Positions 6,651 to 12,818 of a DNA stretch of 12,818 bases are shown here, piece by piece. The translations under genes were made by a program, and so were the position numbers. The DNA is from Elusimicrobiota bacterium (GTDB taxonomy: Bacteria; Ratteibacteria; UBA8468; B48-G9; JAFGKM01). The notes under the pieces are model-generated. The model was not told the DNA's origin. It ran no database searches and saw only the letters and a list, made by a program, of their open reading frames with translations. The stretch's first letter is position 1; every line of letters begins with the position of its first letter. The DNA lies in assembly GCA_012515635.1 (NCBI GenBank), contig JAAYXZ010000104.1:1-12818 (forward strand), read 5' to 3'.

Positions 6651-7622
6651 ATGCCTGTAAACCTACCCCCACAATATCACCAGAAGGAAGCGGAACTCAA
6701 GACAGCAAAGACACTGGAAGAAAAAATATCCATCCTTGAAAAACTACTCACCATAATGCCAAAACACAAGGCATCGGAGAAACTTCAAGCGCTCTTAAGG
6801 ACCAAAATCGCCAAATATAAAAAAGTGATTGAAAAAAAACCTCAGGCAGTAAAAAAACAGACAGTCCCTACTGTTATTCGCGAGGGAGCAGGACAGATTG
6901 TTTTCTGCGGTCCATCAAACACAGGAAAATCAACCCTTCTATCAGTTCTCACAAAAGCAAAACCCGATATAGCGGAATATCCCTTTACAACGAAGACCCC
7001 TTGCTTGGGAATGTTGCAATACGCTGACATAAAAATACAACTTGTTGATACGCCTTCCCTCTCTTCTCAGTTTTCAGAAAACTGGCTTGGCGATATCCTC
7101 AGAAAAGCGGATGCGCTTGTTTTTCTTTTTGACCTATCATCTGATTCCCTCCTTGAGGAGATGGAAGATTCTCTGACAACACTGGAGAGGTTTCGCATTA
7201 AAGATGAAGCAACCTTTACCTTTACAAAAAAAATTCTGTGGGCAGGGAACAAAATAGATGTTTCGGCATCAAAGGATATTAAGGAAGTATTCACAGAACT
7301 TTACAAGAACAAAATACAGGATGGCTTTTTAGAATTATCTGCGAAAGAGGGTATAAATCTTGAACAATTACCCGAACACCTGTTCAATCTTTTAGAGATA
7401 ATGCGGGTCTACACAAAAATCCCGGGCAAACCGCCCGACAAAGCAAATCCATTTACACTAAAGAAAGGTTCCTCAGTTACAGAACTTGCAGATATTATCC
7501 ATAAAGATATCGCTAAAAACTTTAAATATGCGCGGCTATGGAGAATAGGGGACGATAAAATTGCCATAGCAGGCAGGGATTATAAACTTGAGGATGGAGA
7601 TATAGTGGAAGTACATGTCTGA
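6651..7622 (+). CDS. DRG/Obg-like GTPase with C-terminal TGS domain
   Basis: A 323-residue P-loop GTPase. Residues 1-75 form a charged helical segment (KEAELKTAKTLEEKISILEK) rather than the glycine-rich Obg fold. The G domain has G1 GPSNTGKS (87-94), a DRG/Obg-like switch I EYPFTTKTPCLGML (109-122), G3 DTPS (133-136) where most GTPases have D-x-x-G, G4 NKID (200-203) and G5 SAKEG (230-234). The C-terminal 70 residues form a TGS domain (VYTKIPGKPPDK to KLEDGDIVEVHV), as in DRG proteins, ThrRS and RelA/SpoT. This is the layout of bacterial and archaeal DRG-like proteins, which are thought to act with ribosomes or RNA; the exact role is not established. It starts one base after the response regulator stop, so the two are co-expressed. 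It is not ObgE: the OBG fold and OCT domain are absent. Confidence 0.85.
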   Translation: MPVNLPPQYHQKEAELKTAKTLEEKISILEKLLTIMPKHKASEKLQALLRTKIAKYKKVIEKKPQAVKKQTVPTVIREGAGQIVFCGPSNTGKSTLLSVLTKAKPDIAEYPFTTKTPCLGMLQYADIKIQLVDTPSLSSQFSENWLGDILRKADALVFLFDLSSDSLLEEMEDSLTTLERFRIKDEATFTFTKKILWAGNKIDVSASKDIKEVFTELYKNKIQDGFLELSAKEGINLEQLPEHLFNLLEIMRVYTKIPGKPPDKANPFTLKKGSSVTELADIIHKDIAKNFKYARLWRIGDDKIAIAGRDYKLEDGDIVEVHV

Positions 7623-7628
7623 ACAAAC

Positions 7629-7650
7629 AAGAGGAGACACCTCTTTGACT
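7629..7650 (+). terminator. Possible weak intrinsic terminator after the GTPase gene
   Basis: AAGAGG (7629-7634), a five-base loop AGACA, then CCTCTT (7640-7645) form a six-base-pair stem. It is followed by TTTGACTTTT, a poor U-tract. The stem is short and only half G/C, so termination would be inefficient. Its 3' arm overlaps the -35 box of the next promoter. Confidence 0.3.
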
Positions 7651-7672
7651 TTTCTCAAAAAAGTAATATAAT
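7645..7672 (+). promoter_or_regulatory. Strong sigma-70-type promoter of the rpsF operon
   Basis: TTGACT (7645-7650) and a perfect TATAAT (7667-7672) are spaced by 16 bases, the best consensus match in the window. Transcription would begin near 7679, leaving a leader of about 39 bases before rpsF. This is too short and unstructured to show the known S6:S18-binding leader RNA. Confidence 0.7.
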
Positions 7673-7717
7673 AAAAACAATCAATGATAAAGTCAAAACC
7701 ATATTACAGGAGTGTCT

Positions 7718-8038
7718 ATGGAACGAAAATATGAAGGTTGTTTTTTACTGAAGACAGAACTAACTGACGAAGAAAACGAACAAGAGATATCTTTTATTGA
7801 AGGGCAGATATCAAACAACGGAGGCAAAATCGTTAACAACGAAATCTGGGGCAAAAAATACCTTGCCTATCCTATCAAGAAAAAGACCGAAGCATTTTAT
7901 TATTTTGTCTATTTTACCGCTCTTCCAGATTCTCTGGCTTTAATCACCGAGGGGCTGAGAAGACGGGAAAATATACTGCGTTATCTTTTCCTGCAGAGAA
8001 AACGTTTCCCCGATTTAGAGAAAAAGGAGCAGGTTTAA
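7718..8038 (+). CDS. rpsF: 30S ribosomal protein S6
   Basis: Small-subunit protein that pairs with S18 on the 30S platform. The 106-residue length is typical. The sequence shows the S6 pattern: an opening RKYEGCFLLKTELTDEE, a glycine turn NNGGKIVNNEIWGKKYLAYPI matching the usual G-G-x-I-x-x-x-x-x-W-G-x-R-x-L-A-Y-x-I, then YYFVYFTA and an R-R-R-E-x-I-L-R-Y-L-x-L segment (RRRENILRYLFL). The ATG at 7718 has AGGAG five bases upstream; a GTG two codons earlier overlaps that site and is less likely. It is the first gene of the rpsF-ssb-rpsR-rplI-dnaB operon and its stop codon directly abuts the ssb start. Confidence 0.97.
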   Translation: MERKYEGCFLLKTELTDEENEQEISFIEGQISNNGGKIVNNEIWGKKYLAYPIKKKTEAFYYFVYFTALPDSLALITEGLRRRENILRYLFLQRKRFPDLEKKEQV

Positions 8039-8452
8039 ATGGCGGGACCAAATCTTAATAAGGTTTTTCTTATAGGACGCCTGACAAAAGACCCTGAACT
8101 AAGATATACTTCCACAGGACAGGCAGTATCATCCACAAGAATAGCAGTGAACCGCGAATATATATCAAAAGAAGAGAAAAAAGAGGATACCCTGTTCATC
8201 AATCTTGTTGTCTGGGGCAAAAGAGCAGAGGTATGGGCAGAATACCTGAAGAAAGGAAGTTTGATATTCGTTGAAGGGCATCTCAAATCAAGCCAATGGG
8301 AGACACCTGACAATGAAAAACGGTATAGAGTAGAAGTAATAGTTGAGGATTTTCAATTTTTAGATAAACCACACGGAGGAACAGAGGATGCAAAAGAACC
8401 AATGGAAGAAGAAACGAAGAACATCGGGGATGGCGGCGAGGCGGAGGAATAA
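8039..8452 (+). CDS. ssb: Single-stranded DNA-binding protein
   Basis: OB-fold protein coating single-stranded DNA during replication and repair. The 137-residue protein has the standard domain at about 1-110: LNKVFLIGRLTKDPELRYT, TGQAVSSTRIAVNREY, FINLVVWGKRAEVWAEYLKKGS, VEGHLKSSQWE and VEVIVEDFQFL. The tail is only about 27 residues, acidic, and ends GGEAEE. It lacks the D-D-I-P-F tip that in most bacterial SSBs recruits partner proteins. The last 65 bases also encode the beginning of S18 in the +1 frame (23 bases if S18 starts at 8430). GGAG at 8026-8029 lies nine bases before the ATG, which follows the rpsF stop without a gap. The OB domain is unmistakable; the tip loss could be genuine or mean that a second SSB exists elsewhere. 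Confidence 0.95.
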   Translation: MAGPNLNKVFLIGRLTKDPELRYTSTGQAVSSTRIAVNREYISKEEKKEDTLFINLVVWGKRAEVWAEYLKKGSLIFVEGHLKSSQWETPDNEKRYRVEVIVEDFQFLDKPHGGTEDAKEPMEEETKNIGDGGEAEE

Positions 8453-8648
8453 GGTTTGCCAGTTCTGCAAGATGGGAATGACCGAAATTGACTACAAAGA
8501 TACGGGTCTGATTAAAAGACACACAAGCCCGAGAGGGAAGTTCTTGCCCCCTAAAATTACCGGCACCTGCGCCAAACACCAGCGAACCCTTTCAAAAGCA
8601 ATTAAGCGGGCACGCTACATCGGGCTATTGCCTTTTGTCAAAGTTTGA
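8388..8648 (+). CDS. rpsR: 30S ribosomal protein S18 (zinc-binding type, extended N terminus)
   Basis: Small-subunit protein that forms a heterodimer with S6. The core RRRNKVCQFCKMGM, EIDYKDTGLIKRHTSPRGK, ITGTCAKHQRTLSKAIKRAR and IGLLPFV is diagnostic. C24-x2-C27 together with the C-x2-H of GTCAKH gives the four-ligand zinc-binding version of S18. GGAGG (8375-8379), eight bases upstream, favours the ATG at 8388, giving 86 residues with a strongly basic head (WKKKRR). A second ATG at 8430 would give 72 residues, nearer the usual length, but has no good Shine-Dalgarno sequence. Either way the gene overlaps the end of ssb in a different frame. The stop lies ten bases before rplI. Confidence 0.95.
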   Translation: MQKNQWKKKRRTSGMAARRRNKVCQFCKMGMTEIDYKDTGLIKRHTSPRGKFLPPKITGTCAKHQRTLSKAIKRARYIGLLPFVKV

Positions 8649-8658
8649 TAATACTTTT

Positions 8659-9108
8659 ATGAAAATCATACTTATAAAAGATATTCCGGAAGTAGGAAAA
8701 AAGGGCGAGATAAAAGACGTAAAACCCGGATATGCCCGTAATTATCTCATACCCACAGGAGCCGCTATGGAGGCAACGCCTGCCAATATCGCCTTATTAG
8801 AGCGCAGAGAGAAGCAACTCGCCGCAAAAAAAGAGAGAGATTTTTCAAAGGCAAAAGAGACAAAAGAACTCATCCAAGACGAGTCAATAACAATCTCTGC
8901 TAAAGCAGGACAGGACGAAAAACTCTTTGGGGCAATCACTTCCGACAATATCGCAGAAGCTATCTTAAAACAAAAAAACATTGAAATAGACAAACACCGT
9001 ATTTCCCTTGAACAGCCCATAAAAAAATTAGGAGTATACAAAATACCTATCAAGACAGGAGAAAGTTTAACGGCAGAAATTACGGTATGGGTTGTAAGAG
9101 AACAGTAA
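8659..9108 (+). CDS. rplI: 50S ribosomal protein L9
   Basis: Large-subunit protein with an N-terminal rRNA-binding domain, a long connecting helix and a C-terminal domain, important for accurate frame maintenance. The 149-residue length is standard. The N-terminal signature KIILIKDIPEVGKKGEI, KPGYARNYLIPTGAA is complete. The connecting helix covers about 40-75 (ALLERREKQLAAKKERDFSKAKE). The C-terminal domain includes KLFGAITSDNIAEAI and IKKLGVYKIPIKT, typical of the family. I choose the ATG at 8659 because the protein then begins with the conserved M-K-I-I-L; a TTG at 8635 would overlap rpsR. No Shine-Dalgarno sequence precedes it, so translation probably depends on ribosomes finishing rpsR ten bases upstream. 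Confidence 0.97.
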   Translation: MKIILIKDIPEVGKKGEIKDVKPGYARNYLIPTGAAMEATPANIALLERREKQLAAKKERDFSKAKETKELIQDESITISAKAGQDEKLFGAITSDNIAEAILKQKNIEIDKHRISLEQPIKKLGVYKIPIKTGESLTAEITVWVVREQ

Positions 9109-9109
9109 T

Positions 9110-10462
9110 ATGCCTAAACAGAGCAACCAGCAGTCCATTCTGCGCAATAAAGTGCCTCCCCAAAGCACAGAATCCGAAAGAGCTGCGCTTGGTTGTATGC
9201 TTCTCAGCGAAGCCGCAAGAATGGAGGCGTTCGAGATACTGAAAGAAGAGTTTTTTTATAGCGAAGCCCACCGAAAGATATTTGTCGCCATCCGCTCTCT
9301 CTTTGAAAAGAACGAAAAAAGCGACCTAATCACTGTAACCAACCAATTAACCCAGCAGGGCGCTCTTGATGATATAGGCGGAGTAGAATATCTAACTGAA
9401 ATAGTTGAACTCGTCCCTACTGCCGCCAATATTGACGAATACATAGATATAATACGAAACAAATATCTCTTAAGGACCATCATAGAACGCGCCAGTTCCA
9501 TTATATCCGAAGCATTCTCCGAGCCGGAAGAGGTAAACTCCTTTCTTGATAAGGTAGAATCAACAATATTTGATATCGGAGAGAAGAAGACAAAAAAGAC
9601 GATTTATCCCCTTAATGAATTGATAAAAGAGAATATTGAACTTATAGAAAAAATACACGGAAAACAGAAATTTGTAACAGGCATCCCTTCCGGCTTCACG
9701 GACCTTGACAACTTAACCACAGGATTCCATCCTGCCGAGTTTGTTATTATTGCATCACGACCTTCTATTGGTAAGACCGCTTTTGCTTGCAATGTCGCTC
9801 TCAACCTTAACGCAGGAACCACCAGATTCCCCGCCCTTATCTTCAGTTTAGAGATGAGCACTGAACAGATTGTCCAGAGAATGCTCTGTTGCGAAGCAAA
9901 GATTGACCAGCAAAAACTTAGACAAGGAATGCTCTCGGACAGAGATTTGGGAGAACTGATAAGTTCAGGAGGGCGGCTGGAACAGACCCCTATCTTCATA
10001 GATGACACCCCTTCCCTAACCACTTTTGAGTTGCGGGCGCGCGCCCGACGGTTAAAAGCAAGAGAAAACATCCAATTAATCGTAGTGGACTATCTCCAAC
10101 TTATGCGCGGCTCCAAAAGGATGGAGAACAGACAGCAGGAGATAAGCGAAATATCCGCCTCTCTTAAGGCGCTTGCAAAGGAACTGAGCGTTCCGGTAAT
10201 TGCCTTATCTCAGTTAAACCGGTCTCCCGAACACAGAGGGGACAGAACACCCGAACTCTCCGACCTGCGGGAGAGCGGGTCGCTTGAACAGGATGCCGAC
10301 CTTGTTATCCTTCTTCACAGAGAACGAGATAGAGAAGACCGAAAACTCTCAAACGTTACAGAGGTGATTATAGCAAAACAGCGAAACGGACCAGTAGATA
10401 AGATATTACTCTCTTTCAGAGAAAGATATACCCGATTTGAAAACTATAGTCCGAGAGAATAA
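9110..10462 (+). CDS. dnaB: Replicative DNA helicase DnaB
   Basis: Hexameric 5'-3' helicase of the replication fork, acting with primase and the helicase loader. The 450-residue length is standard. Residues about 15-115 form the N-terminal collar domain (PPQSTESERAALGCMLLSE through IVELVPTAANIDEYIDII). A linker precedes the RecA-like motor, which opens with TGIPSGFTDLDNLTTGFHP. The motor holds Walker A SRPSIGKTA (216-224), FSLEMS with catalytic E248, Walker B IVVDYLQLM with D327, the SQLNRSPEHR motif, LSDLRESGSLEQDADLVI, and KQRNGP (423-428), which carries the arginine-finger region. Ile220 replaces the more common Met in PSMGKT. No intein interrupts the usual insertion sites. It starts one base after the rplI stop, without a strong Shine-Dalgarno site, and completes the canonical gene order with ssb, rpsR and rplI. 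Confidence 0.97.
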   Translation: MPKQSNQQSILRNKVPPQSTESERAALGCMLLSEAARMEAFEILKEEFFYSEAHRKIFVAIRSLFEKNEKSDLITVTNQLTQQGALDDIGGVEYLTEIVELVPTAANIDEYIDIIRNKYLLRTIIERASSIISEAFSEPEEVNSFLDKVESTIFDIGEKKTKKTIYPLNELIKENIELIEKIHGKQKFVTGIPSGFTDLDNLTTGFHPAEFVIIASRPSIGKTAFACNVALNLNAGTTRFPALIFSLEMSTEQIVQRMLCCEAKIDQQKLRQGMLSDRDLGELISSGGRLEQTPIFIDDTPSLTTFELRARARRLKARENIQLIVVDYLQLMRGSKRMENRQQEISEISASLKALAKELSVPVIALSQLNRSPEHRGDRTPELSDLRESGSLEQDADLVILLHRERDREDRKLSNVTEVIIAKQRNGPVDKILLSFRERYTRFENYSPRE

Positions 10463-10464
10463 AG

Positions 10465-11238
10465 ATGCTCAAACTGACAACAAAAATCGGCCGCGCTATA
10501 TTAGATTATATCTCCTACTTTGGCTCTCTTACAATGCTTACCGCCAACGCATTCAAAGATATGTTCACTGTTAAAAAACAGACCAATATATTCAAACATC
10601 TAAATAATATCGGTCTGAACTCTCTACCTCTTGTGGTAATTATATCCATATTTACAGGCATGGTGCTGGTAATGGAGACAGCCTATACGCTTAAACGGTT
10701 CGGCGCAGAGATATATTCAGGCAGTATCGTTTCGGTATCAATGATACGGGAACTCGGACCCGTCTTTGTGGCAATCATTCTGGCAGGCAGGGTTGGCGGC
10801 GCAATAGCGGCTGAGATAGGCACCATGAAAATAACCGAACAGATAGACGCAATGGAGATTTTAGCAGTTGACCCTGTGGCATACCTGATAAGCCCGCGCC
10901 TCTTTGCGGGAATTATCGCCCTGCCGTCACTCTTCCTTGTAAGTTTTTTTCTTGCAATAACAGGTGCGGCTCTTGTAGGAATCGTTCTGGTAAATATACC
11001 GTCAGGAATGTTTTTTTATCAAACCTTCAGGTTCATAGGCCCGAGGGATTTTGTTATCGGCATTATTAAATCAGTCGTCTTTGCTGTTGTTGTGATAGCG
11101 GTCTCCGCCAATGAAGGACTGAGAACAAGCGGAGGGGCTGTGGGCGTAGGCAAAGCGGCAACCACCTCTGTGGTTGTCTCTTTTTTCTTAATTATACTCT
11201 GCAACCTACTCTTAACAGGGTTTTTCTATTTCATATAA
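10465..11238 (+). CDS. mlaE: MlaE-type ABC transporter permease
   Basis: Inner-membrane permease of an Mla-type (MCE) ABC transporter that moves phospholipids between inner and outer membranes. The 257-residue length is standard. The most conserved block is present at 95-155: RELGPVFVAIILAGRVGG, then AAEIGTMKITEQIDAMEILA and PVAYLISPRLFAGIIALP. A preceding amphipathic stretch (about 1-40) and membrane segments near 52-70, 97-112, 145-175, 198-215 and 235-256 fit the MlaE fold. It begins two bases after the dnaB stop, so it may be read from the rpsF promoter; I see no promoter or terminator in between. Its partners mlaF and mlaD follow. The symbol denotes family and expected role, not tested orthology. 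Confidence 0.92.
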   Translation: MLKLTTKIGRAILDYISYFGSLTMLTANAFKDMFTVKKQTNIFKHLNNIGLNSLPLVVIISIFTGMVLVMETAYTLKRFGAEIYSGSIVSVSMIRELGPVFVAIILAGRVGGAIAAEIGTMKITEQIDAMEILAVDPVAYLISPRLFAGIIALPSLFLVSFFLAITGAALVGIVLVNIPSGMFFYQTFRFIGPRDFVIGIIKSVVFAVVVIAVSANEGLRTSGGAVGVGKAATTSVVVSFFLIILCNLLLTGFFYFI

Positions 11239-11263
11239 TAAACGGTTGCCTGAATAAACACTT

Positions 11264-12007
11264 ATGGAAAAGATTATAAGTTTAACAGACATATGGATTC
11301 AGTTCAGCGACACCCCGATATTACAAGGGCTGAACCTTGATGTGATAAAGGGGGAGTCCCTTGTCATTGTAGGAAGTTCCGGCTGCGGCAAGACAGTGCT
11401 TTTGAAGACCATTTTAGGTCTTATCCCCATAACCAAAGGGCATATATCCCTCTTTGGAGAACAGGTAAACGGAACATCAAAAAACAAGATAATGGAGTTA
11501 CGCAGCAGGGTGGGTATGGTCTTCCAGAGTTCTGCCCTCTTTGACTCCCTTACAGTATGGGAAAATGTGGGGTTTTATTATCTCAACCATACCGATATGA
11601 CAGAACAACAGATACGCTCTGCTGTCAGAGAGATACTGGCGGAGATGGGAATGGAAAACTTTGAAAACCTTCTACCCGAACAACTCAGCGGCGGAATGAA
11701 GAAACGGATATCCATTGCAAGGGCGCTTATATCCAAACCCGAGATTATCTTTTATGACGAACCTACAACAGGGCTAGACCCTATTATGGCAGACAGCATA
11801 ACAAAACTGATAATAGATATGCGCAAGAAGTATAAGACCACCTCCATAACAGTTACACATGATATTAAACTTGCCTCCCGCATATCTGACAGAATAGCCC
11901 TTATAGATAACGGAACAATAACAGAGATAGGCACCTTTGAAGAGTTAAGACAAAATAGTAAAAACCAGCTTATAAAAAGTTTTTTAATTGCTGAGGAGGC
12001 CAAATGA
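11264..12007 (+). CDS. mlaF: MlaF-type ABC transporter ATP-binding protein
   Basis: Cytoplasmic ATPase subunit that drives the MlaE permease. The 247-residue protein has every ABC hallmark: Walker A GSSGCGKT (37-44), Q-loop Q88 in MVFQSSALFDSLTVWENV, the signature LSGGM (141-145), Walker B IIFYDEPTTGLDP with E166, and switch H199 (VTHD). The Q-loop segment FQSSALFDSLTVWENVGF and the LSGGMKKR version of the signature are characteristic of the Mla/MCE-associated class rather than of importers in general. It starts 25 bases after mlaE with no visible Shine-Dalgarno site, and overlaps mlaD with an ATGA junction. Confidence 0.95.
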   Translation: MEKIISLTDIWIQFSDTPILQGLNLDVIKGESLVIVGSSGCGKTVLLKTILGLIPITKGHISLFGEQVNGTSKNKIMELRSRVGMVFQSSALFDSLTVWENVGFYYLNHTDMTEQQIRSAVREILAEMGMENFENLLPEQLSGGMKKRISIARALISKPEIIFYDEPTTGLDPIMADSITKLIIDMRKKYKTTSITVTHDIKLASRISDRIALIDNGTITEIGTFEELRQNSKNQLIKSFLIAEEAK

Positions 12008-12818
12008 AAAAAGAAAAGTTTTCTCTGGAACTTAGGGTAGGACTATTTGTTATCATCGTCATCCTTTTAGCAATGATATTAATTACCTCACAGGCGACCA
12101 CAAGCAGATACAAAGGATATGAAATAGGAATACTCTTTGACTATGTCGGCGGACTTGAGACCGGCTCCCCCGTCAGGGTAAGCGGAGTCAGGGCAGGCGA
12201 AGTAAAACAGATAGAGATTCTTTATGAAACTCAACCAAAAGTACTGGCAACAGCAAAGATACGGCAGGGCATAAAAATAAGCACAGACAGCAGAATAACC
12301 ATCCAAGCCCTTGGTCTTATAGGAGAAAAATTTATTGAGATAACACCCTCTCCCGTTAAAACCTATATCCAGCCGGGCGAGATAATAGAGGGGGAAAACC
12401 CTCTTTCTATGGAAAAACTGGTGGAAGCGGGGCAGAATATGATTGTCGGGTTCAACAACATCCTTGCAGACATAAACAAGATAACAGGCGATAAAGAACT
12501 TCAGGCTAATCTAAAAACCGTTATAGCTGATTCCGCCACCGCCGTCAAACGGATAGACGCAACCTTTGCAGGGATAGAAATCCTTGCAACAAACCTTTCC
12601 GAGTCAAGCAAAAGATTCAACGAGACACTCGCTGTCGCTACCCCTGAACTTGAAAAACTATTGAAGAACACCAACGAACTTGTCGTTTCAGGTAAGACAA
12701 GAATGGAAGCAACCATGGACGAGATACAACAGTTCGCCGCCGCGGGAACAAAAGCGGCAGAGTCATTTGAAGACATCCAAAAAGCCGCTATATCCTTTGA
12801 TAAAATGTCAACGGATAT
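11998..12818 (+). CDS. mlaD: MlaD-type MCE-domain lipid-binding protein (cut by right edge; start at 12004)
   Basis: Periplasmic lipid-binding subunit of the Mla transporter, anchored in the inner membrane. The coding start is the ATG at 12004; the feature includes its Shine-Dalgarno GAGGAGG, whose last bases lie just before 12001. At least 271 residues are visible. A signal-anchor helix spans about 12-29 (VGLFVIIVILLAMILIT). One MCE domain follows at about 40-117, with FDYVGGLETGSPVRVSGVRA and ALGLIGEKFIEITPS as the family motifs. From about 138 onward the sequence is long, polar and helical, with Ala/Thr/Glu-rich stretches such as LVEAGQNMIVGFNNILADI. That extension makes the protein much longer than E. 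coli MlaD (183 residues) and like the longer MCE proteins whose C-terminal helices can form a tunnel or needle. Start overlaps the mlaF stop in ATGA form. Confidence 0.92.

Noticed and set aside
7673..7717. S6:S18-binding leader RNA before rpsF
   Set aside because: The predicted leader is about 39 bases, A-rich, and shows neither the two stems nor the exposed CCG element of the known autoregulatory structure.
8635..8658. Longer L9 starting at TTG 8635
   Set aside because: It would overlap rpsR, add eight residues not found in L9 proteins, and leave the conserved M-K-I-I-L start internal.
9604..10071. Minus-strand open frame of 155 codons
   Set aside because: Although long, it lies entirely within the DnaB motor domain and its product is the low-complexity type expected from antisense of a conserved gene.
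1..12818. Mobile element, CRISPR array, toxin-antitoxin or defence system
   Set aside because: No transposase, integrase, direct-repeat array, attachment-site duplication or defence-type domain was found; nearly all of the sequence is occupied by recognisable housekeeping genes.

Overview
This is ordinary chromosomal DNA from a diderm (Gram-negative-type) bacterium with moderately AT-rich DNA. Diderm is inferred from the Mla-type lipid transport genes (mlaE, mlaF, mlaD) at the right end. The translation and division proteins are clearly bacterial, but several have an unusual flavour: ArgRS with T-I-A-H in place of HIGH, a very short RodZ-like protein, and a DRG-like TGS-domain GTPase. This suggests a lineage outside the well-studied phyla, possibly an uncultivated one such as Omnitrophota. 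That assignment is a guess from memory of family variants, not a demonstrated placement.

Layout. (1) 1-1267, minus strand: rbfA followed by argS, overlapping by 29 bases, with argS cut by the left edge. (2) 1268-1328: a compact divergent control region containing a long imperfect inverted repeat. (3) 1329-5156, plus strand: ftsK, a short RodZ-like helix-turn-helix membrane protein, and rimO, all overlapping and so probably one transcript. (4) 5181-6131, minus strand: an AEC-family membrane transporter, the only minus-strand gene in the interior. (5) 6132-6271: a second divergent promoter region. (6) 6272-7622: a single-domain response regulator and a DRG-like GTPase, one base apart. (7) 7623-7717: a possible weak terminator and a strong promoter. 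(8) 7718-10462: the classical rpsF-ssb-rpsR-rplI-dnaB cluster. (9) 10465-12818: mlaE-mlaF-mlaD, starting two bases after dnaB, with mlaD cut by the right edge.

Functionally the window joins ribosome assembly and translation (RbfA, ArgRS, RimO, S6, S18, L9, probably the GTPase), chromosome replication and segregation (SSB, DnaB, FtsK), cell shape (RodZ-like) and envelope lipid transport (MlaEFD). There are no tRNA or rRNA genes, CRISPR arrays, insertion sequences, phage genes or defence modules. I do not see a previously undescribed multigene system. The points worth a second look are small in scale: the inverted repeat between rbfA and ftsK, a probable AUU start for rbfA, two probable leaderless starts, the dual-coding SSB tail/S18 head with loss of the usual SSB tip, and the unusual GTPase, RodZ-like and ArgRS variants.
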